Shown here: positions 59,089-64,000 of the stretch, piece after piece
How the letters are laid out: each line of letters starts with the position of its first letter
Numbering within the stretch: the first letter of the stretch is position 1
NCBI GenBank assembly: GCA_038373885.1
Contig: JAWZYV010019608.1
Coordinates: 248,001-312,000, forward strand
DNA: 64,000 nucleotides
Source of the DNA: Cheiracanthium punctorium
Lineage: Eukaryota > Arthropoda > Arachnida > Araneae > Cheiracanthiidae
Direction: 5' to 3'
Program-made: the position numbers and the translations under genes
Notes under the pieces: model-generated
Seen by the model: only the letters and a program-made list of their open reading frames with translations
Databases searched by the model: none
What the model was told of the DNA's origin: nothing

Positions 59089-62000
59089 TTTTTCACGTTA
59101 AATTTTGTATTCGGGTAGAGTTCAGCTTTTTTGATCAGCTTGCACTTTCATGCCTGGGCACAGCTTACCTGTAATTAAAAACTGGTTGAAAACTTATTTG
59201 CTTGAATTTTATACAAGAAAACGCAGTTACTTTGTTGCCAACCCAATATAATAATTATTTGAATTATCAAACTGTGTTCTTAACATTCAGGGAACACTTA
59301 GCATACAACATTCCCCCCATGCTACATCACAGATAACAACAATAAAATATAAATTTGCATGTTTATTTATCTTCTATTTATTTTAATATTTATTTATTTG
59401 ACTCATTTAGGATTTCCAGAAGAAGACACATGTTGCCAATGGAGAGTCTAAAATAAAGCAGGGTGCAATGGATGAAGGGAAGATGAAGAAAAAACATAAT
59501 AAATTCAAGAAAAACAAAAGCAACTCATTTAATAAGAGTGCCGATATTGAACAAGATAATGCTGTAAAGTCAGAGAAAAAGAAACCAAAATTCAAGCCCA
59601 AGAAAACTGAAAACAATTTTTCTAAAAATAACAATAATGCAGAGACTGGACTGAATGATTCTGATAAGCCAAAGAAAAAGTCAAATAAGCGGAAACAAGA
59701 AGATGGTGAGACTTCACCTTCAAAAAAGGTGAAACTAGAGCAACTTAAGTTCAAAGAGAGAAGGCGCCTAAGAAAGCAGAAAGAAAAGGGGACCTATGAT
59801 ATGATAAAATCTTTAAAAATGTATTGGGAAGATCTTAGACGGTAACTATGACACTTTTTTTTTAAACCCTTTAACCCACCGTTTCATTTGATTTGAATCA
59901 AATACTTTAGGGCAAGGCTCGAAACTAACAGTGGTCTAGTTAATTAGACTAATTAACAATGGACCAGTAGAAAATGGTCACTGATCCTTTGGGCTACTGA
60001 CTAAATACTCTATTTCCTCTGCTTAAGAGTCAGAGTTACACAAGAATCCTTTACTTTTTAGCTCATAATTTAAAATAAAAATAATTGATTATTTGTAAAA
60101 TTGATTTAAGAATTATTTTTATCAGTGTTGGCATCTGCTGAAAACAAGAGAATGTGGTGAAGTGCATCAATATAGCAAAACAACTGGATAGACTACAAAA
60201 ATGGCCCTAACATTGAAGTCCAGTAGTTTTAATACTTGATTTAACTACTAAAACCGTATGACGGTCGATTGAATCACTACTCACTTGCTATGCAGCAGCA
60301 GAAGTTTTTTGAAACAACAGCACAGAAAGCTCGATCAATTGTCATGCTGCTGGTAGTTAAATCGAGTATGGCAATGGTTGCACTTTTTCAGTGCTGAGCA
60401 ATGATTGTGCTTCAAAGAGTAGTTGCTTTTCATTTTAAATTTTAAACATCTGTAAACATTTCCACAATACTCAGAGTAAGCATTTCTATATAGGTCCCAT
60501 GCTAGCTATGTCCGTAACAAAGATTAGGTGCAGTTCTAGCATGGGATCTGTTCCCTTTTAGATTTTGTTAACAAAATTATAACAATCAAGATTTTTTGTG
60601 AGGAATTCTGCTATATTCATATTTTCCTCGTGATTTCTCCGCCCCTTCTATCTGCATGCTTGTGGTTTTTTTTTAAACCCAACAAAGTATATGTGTGTAT
60701 ATTACAATAGAACTTCTCCAATTTAGGCTTCCAAACTCTGGAATTTCTAAATCTGAACAAAATTTGTCCTTAAAATAATCCATTTATGCAGCACAAACCA
60801 AACTTAGCAATGATGCAAAATCAGATTCATTGAATCTAGGGAAACAAACATGTTTGCATCAAATAGTTTTATGAAGTAACTTTTATTTTATATGCTTCTG
60901 AGCAACATGCCATATTTTTTAAAATAAATCTATATGTTAAATATGTTGTGGTTTTGACTTGTATCACTTTTTCAAAATGTATGCAGTAAAATGTGTTTTA
61001 ATAGTGTACTGTAAATTACCTTTTAGCACTGATGCACTGATTTAGCACATGATTCATATTTTGAATTGATATACACCAACATTGCACTCCTGCTTAAAGT
61101 ACATTTTGTTCCTTGAAAATGACATTATACTATCAAACAATTTTGTCCCGAAAACAAACTTTGACCTTGAAAGCATAATATTGGTTCATTTACTTCATTT
61201 GTCTGTATCTTTTCTGATAATGGTGTTATGATTATTTTCAGTGACGACTGCACTCCTGAAAAGAAAAGTCAGTTATTGAAGCAAATTTGTAATATCATAA
61301 AAAATCGGGTGAAAGAGGTGAGTAGGTTTTTAATACTTTATATATATATATATATATATATTATTCAGATTGTTTGCTGTAAAAGAAAGAGCATATCTGT
61401 TTTATTTATTTTTTTAATTATTATTTCAGTTTGCTTTTGCTCATGATACTGTTCGTGTATTGGAATGTGTATTAGCAGAAGGGGCTGAGGAACACCGGAC
61501 TCTTTTGTTTGAAGAACTCAAAGGTATATGTTGAGTTTCCATATATTTAAAATGGTCTCTAATATAAATCAATAATTATTGTAGTTTCAGTCAGATAGGC
61601 TAAAGCTATTGTAAGGTTTTAAATTTTAGTTTTATTATCAGTAGTATGTAAGCCAGAATTATGGTCGGGGATTTCTTTTCCTCTCTCTCCCCTCACAAAC
61701 TGCAGAAATTTTATATTACAGGGATGAGGTTCTTCAGACTTTTGTCTGATTTTCAGACTTTTTCAATGTTTAAAAAAAAATTCAGTTTTTTCAATTTTTC
61801 AAACATTTTCTGGATTGTTTTATTTTTTAGTAAGACAAAACTGTATATAAGTAGGATAGATTTAATATCAGTAGCAATTACAATAGTTATTGAACTTGAA
61901 ATTCATAAGTATTATTGCACAAATGTTGTTCACACATTCTTTCAGACTTTTTTCTTTCTTATCAATCTCATCCCTGATATTTAGGGTACCAGAAAGTTAT

Positions 62001-63151
62001 GTCAATTTTTTTGCATTAAATTCAAACAAATATTTTCAAGGTTTTAATTACAGATAAGCTGAGTCTAAACATAGGATTCATATTTGCTACACTTTAAAGC
62101 AATAATTTTGTATAGTAATATATATATATTTTATGGCCACCTTGTACAGATGAGACATGCTCGGGCTCTGTAATTCAAGATTGTGTTCGGTCTCGGGAGA
62201 AATTTCTCCTGTACTGAACATACTCCTTGTAAACAGATTTTAAAATATTTATTCATGGAAGAAATAAACTTATTATTTGATAAACTTGGATATAAAGAAT
62301 TAAAAAGTGTATTAAGAGTTTACCATTATATTTGTCTTTAATTTACACAGACTGCAAAATTTATGATATTCTAGCAATGATTTTTATTTATCTATTAGCT
62401 GAAATTTTGGGCTCTACCTTAAATAATATAACTCGGGCTCAGGATTTAAAAAAATGAGCCCAAACTCATTTCTACCACCTTGCTCCTTTTTTTATGTTTA
62501 TGCTCCTTAAAATTAAGAATTTCAGAGCATCTTGAACTTAATTTTTAGTTATTCAAGAATGTTGAAAAGTGCTTTGCCATTTTGCTGCATAGACAAAAAT
62601 CCTTGTCAGAAATTAATAGCACTCAAGTGCTAAAACAAACTTTATAATACTGCCATCTAGTTTGCATAAAAATAAATGAAAGTGTTTGAAATGATTAAAA
62701 GCACATACAGAATAATTAGGTAAAGACTGTGTATACAGTAAAAATTTTTCTGCTGCCCAAGCTACACTCGGAATAAGCCAGGATAATGCATTTCACCTGA
62801 CTGAGCTGAGTTCAGGCAAAGCCAACAATTTTTTTTTATTTTTAATGCAGTTCATGGTTGCATTTAATCTTTTTTTTTTTTCCACAACATAAAGTAGCTT
62901 AATAATGTTTTTTAACAGCTATTCACACCCAAAAGATTGATTTAAGTAACTTCAAGACAAAATGCACTGTATTAACCTTTGGACAGCATCAATTTTCACA
63001 AGTTATTCATGTAGTCAAATGAAGCTTTCACAAACTTAGTTTGATAAAGTGTACTAATAATGCTTCATTGTTCCTTCCTTTCAGATGATATCATTTCCTT
63101 GTCCAAATCTAAGTACGCAAAATTTTTGGTTATGAAGATATTAAAATATGG
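54731..63151 (+). CDS. PUM3: Pumilio homolog 3 (Puf-A), 5' part; runs off the right edge
   Basis: PUM3 proteins are nucleolar RNA-binding proteins with Puf-like repeats, needed for large-subunit rRNA processing. Coding exons: 54731-54793, 59411-59841, 61242-61317, 61430-61523, 63085-63151; all introns are GT-AG and phases agree (0, 2, 0, 1, 2). About 243 residues are visible of a family near 650 aa. Residues 22-150 are very Lys-rich and low complexity, with a likely nuclear/nucleolar signal. From MYWEDLRR the fit to PUM3 is clear: KNRVKE then FAFAHDTVRVLECVL, EEHRTLLFEELKDDI and SKSKYAKFLVMKILKYG, the first Puf repeats. The antisense 115-aa ORF over exon 2 is a shadow. Confidence 0.93.
56480..57095 (+). 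pseudogene. Unrecognised ORF split by a hAT MITE
   Basis: Codons 56480-56602 (MPIGRMTIAQ to NGCYVN) end exactly where the MITE begins. After the MITE and one duplication copy, 56751 resumes in the same frame (NFYCYFYLS... to IRGYFMRI stop at 57095). The empty site would encode about 155 aa. The second half is acidic/Lys-rich with FEWLNKSIKVKLPAK and VGDIYICDIDLVI. I do not recognise it. It could be chance, as nothing confirms coding. Confidence 0.3.
56603..56742. mobile_element. hAT MITE, CAGGGGCGTAGCC family, subtype A
   Basis: Ends CAGGCGCGTAGCCAGG and CCTGGCTACGCCCCTG, with perfect 8-bp duplication ATGTGAAC. Interior matches 7428-7595 in inverted orientation (GGAATTTCATCACTAATCC). 140 bp. 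Confidence 0.9.
57250..58342. mobile_element. Pogo-like element, CAGTAGGG ends
   Basis: Ends CAGTAGGGAACCCGAAATCC and inverted CAGTAGGGGACCCGAAATCC, each next to TA (57248-57249, 58343-58344). 1093 bp, no transposase ORF. Nested in the mariner-TIR composite. Confidence 0.82.
58795..58823. repeat. (AT)n microsatellite
   Basis: About 14 AT units. Confidence 0.9.
59048..59083. repeat. (AT)n microsatellite
   Basis: About 18 AT units. Confidence 0.9.
59411..59841 (+). CDS. PUM3: PUM3 coding exon 2 (Lys-rich N-terminal region)
   Basis: 431 nt after acceptor TCATTTAG. It opens DFQKKTHVANGESK, has long Lys/Asn/Ser-rich runs and ends YWEDLR with a split Arg codon at donor CG|GTAACT. It is open from the acceptor, joins exon 1 in phase 0 and exon 3 in phase 2. 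Confidence 0.93.
60016..60418. repeat. Degenerate third copy of the GCAGTGTTCCC-family repeat (PUM3 intron 2)
   Basis: Shares ACAAGAATCCTTTACTTTTTAG, GGCATCTGCTGAAAA, AACTGGATAGACT, CTGGTAGTTAAATCGAG and CTTCAAAGAG with 39483-41836 and 46489-46814. The left end is lost. Confidence 0.65.
61242..61317 (+). CDS. PUM3: PUM3 coding exon 3
   Basis: 76 nt after acceptor TTATTTTCAG. It encodes DDCTPEKKSQLLKQICNII and KNRVKE, with donor GAG|GTGAGT. It matches the PUM3 stretch just before the first Puf repeat. Confidence 0.93.
61341..61361. repeat. (TA)n microsatellite in PUM3 intron 3
   Basis: About 10 TA units in a 112-bp intron. Confidence 0.9.
61430..61523 (+). CDS. PUM3: PUM3 coding exon 4 (first Puf repeat)
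   Basis: 94 nt after acceptor TTATTTCAG. It encodes FAFAHDTVRVLECVLAEG, then AEEHRTLLFEELK. 'AFAHD..RV' is the PUM3 repeat-1 signature. The donor is AAAG|GTATAT, phase 1. Confidence 0.94.
61719..61976. mobile_element. MITE with CAGGGATGAG ends (PUM3 intron 4)
   Basis: CAGGGATGAGGTTCTTCAGAC and AATCTCATCCCTG are inverted ends, with repeated TTCAGACTTTT inside. The target duplication is unclear (ATATTA / ATATTT). The 107-codon ORF across it is spurious. Confidence 0.65.
62145..62474. mobile_element. GC-rich-ended hAT MITE, uninterrupted copy (PUM3 intron 4)
   Basis: Ends TACAGATGAGACATGCTCGG and ATGAGCCCAAACTCATTTCTA, with perfect 8-bp duplication CCACCTTG. 330 bp. Same family as 7050-7976 but without its inner insertions. 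Confidence 0.85.
63085..63151 (+). CDS. PUM3: PUM3 coding exon 5 (second Puf repeat)
   Basis: 67 nt after acceptor CTTTCAG. It encodes DDIISLSKSKYAKFLVMK, then ILKYG, with donor GG|GTAAGA, phase 2. The next exon is not recognisable in 63152-64000; a CAG at 63983 would give a stop at once in the required phase. Confidence 0.93.
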
Positions 63152-64000
63152 GTAAGATTTTTTCCCCCCTTCTTTTTTAAAACCTCAACTATTGCTGTAA
63201 TAGTCTTATTCAATCTTTCAAATATCTTAAGTGTAAACCTCTTTATTGTGAAACATAGATAAAGCTTCTTTTAATGGTATAATTGGAAAAAGCCATATGA
63301 TTTTCGTACATAAATACAAATCGACTAATTACATCATGCACTTCAAAATTTTTAGAGTGCACCTTTACAAGCTGTACAGCTTAGAAAAAATCATCCTGAA
63401 GTTTTTTGAACCCCTGGTGAAATTAGCTTATTTTAATTTATGTACTTAGACTGTGAGGAAGACTTTATTTCTTCGAACTACACCATTAAGGAAACTAGAG
63501 ATTAACTATTGGTTTTGTTAATAATCAATTTATTTTTTGAGTATTTTTCATGCTGACAGTTGTTCCAGTAGAAAGCATTTTTGACTTTCTATTATAAAAT
63601 CAATTCATTAGAGCTGTTTTGAACTAAAATTATTATGCTTTGAAGTATTTTATTTTGCTGCATAATTTTCATAAGGAAAAACAAAAATGTAATTTCTTTT
63701 AAAAATGAAAAGAAAATGCTACTGCATATAAAAATAGGCCCTAGTTAAATTGTACTAATTTTCATACTGAAAAAGTTGATAGCCTTGCAAATATTGAATT
63801 ATATTGCACAGTGTAGGGGTATTTTTTTTTTTTTAAAGTTCTAAAAGTAATTGATTACTTTACAACTTTGCTTGTAGAGACTTGAATAAATAAACAGGAT
63901 TATAAGTAGTAACAATTATTACAATACAGTTGTACACTATAATAAAAGTTACATATTTATCTTCCATTGTAATTTATTTTCAGTTAAAGTTTTTATCATA
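63152..64000. other. PUM3: PUM3 intron 5 (partial)
   Basis: Follows donor GTAAGA; no further PUM3 exon is recognisable before the edge. Confidence 0.6.

Larger units (their letters stand above)
55796..59246. mobile_element. 3.45 kb composite bounded by mariner-type TIRs (PUM3 intron 1)
   Basis: TIRs TTGGGTTGGCAACAAAGTAA and, inverted, the same 20 bases at 59246; 28 of 30 terminal bases agree. TA flanks each side (55794-55795, 59247-59248). The TIR is of mariner type, but no mariner transposase can be read. Inside lie a hAT MITE (56603-56742), a pogo-like element (57250-58342), two AT microsatellites and an ORF split by the MITE. Without the inserts it would be about 2.2 kb, longer than a typical 1.3 kb mariner. 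Confidence 0.8.

Noticed and set aside
59407..59754. 115-codon minus-strand ORF (Leu/Phe/Ser-rich)
   Set aside because: Antisense shadow of the Lys-rich PUM3 exon 2, which has correct splice sites and homology.
63984..64000. Next PUM3 exon after TTTTCAG
   Set aside because: In the required phase the first codons are GGT TAA, a stop.

Overview
The window is AT-rich animal nuclear DNA. It holds two intron-containing protein genes with GT-AG introns, embedded in dense, nested transposon debris. The mix of hAT, Tc1/mariner, pogo, piggyBac, Mutator-like, Penelope and tRNA-derived repeats fits an arthropod, perhaps a chelicerate; the species call is inference only. Nothing prokaryotic or operon-like is present.

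Genes. A complete adenylate kinase 2 gene (AK2, five coding exons, 249 aa) lies on the minus strand, 46407 down to 34832. The 5' part of a Pumilio homolog 3 gene (PUM3/Puf-A, 'penguin' in flies) lies on the plus strand from 54731 and runs off the right edge after its fifth coding exon (63151). The two genes are divergent. Splice signals suggest a 5'UTR intron in each, with first exons near 49.4 kb (AK2) and 49.7 kb (PUM3), which would make 49.4-49.7 kb a shared bidirectional promoter. AK2 balances adenine nucleotides in the mitochondrial intermembrane space; PUM3 is a nucleolar RNA-binding, ribosome-biogenesis protein. Nothing in the sequence links their functions beyond the shared promoter region.

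Layout. 1-6.5 kb: AT-rich DNA with a mariner transposase scrap, a tandem duplication and a TTAA-flanked MITE. 6.5-13.5 kb: a nest of insertions. A Tc1 transposase pseudogene is split by a 3.3 kb hAT element with a perfect 8-bp target duplication and carries a small MITE; beside it lies a GC-rich hAT MITE that itself holds two further MITEs; the whole may sit inside an older TIR pair. 13.9-16.75 kb: a decayed long ORF of a widespread metazoan repeat-associated family. 17.6-20.6 kb: TIR elements and a tRNA-derived SINE. 21.1-28.5 kb: tandem arrays (about 150 and 170 bp units) and two copies of a roughly 1.6-2.0 kb repeat with a terminal hairpin and internal tandem units (a third copy is in AK2 intron 2). 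29.6-30.4 kb: a 5'-truncated Penelope-like element with a 14-bp target duplication. 34.8-46.4 kb: AK2, its introns full of MITEs. 46.4-54.7 kb: promoter region and 5'UTR introns with nested MITEs. 54.7-64 kb: PUM3, whose first coding intron holds a 3.45 kb TIR-bounded composite element.

I see no new multi-gene system. The most interesting signals are the hairpin-ended repeat family that appears to insert in T runs, the composite element in the PUM3 intron with an ORF split by a MITE, the Penelope fragment with inverted and tandem terminal repeats, and a foldback element with tRNA-like arms.
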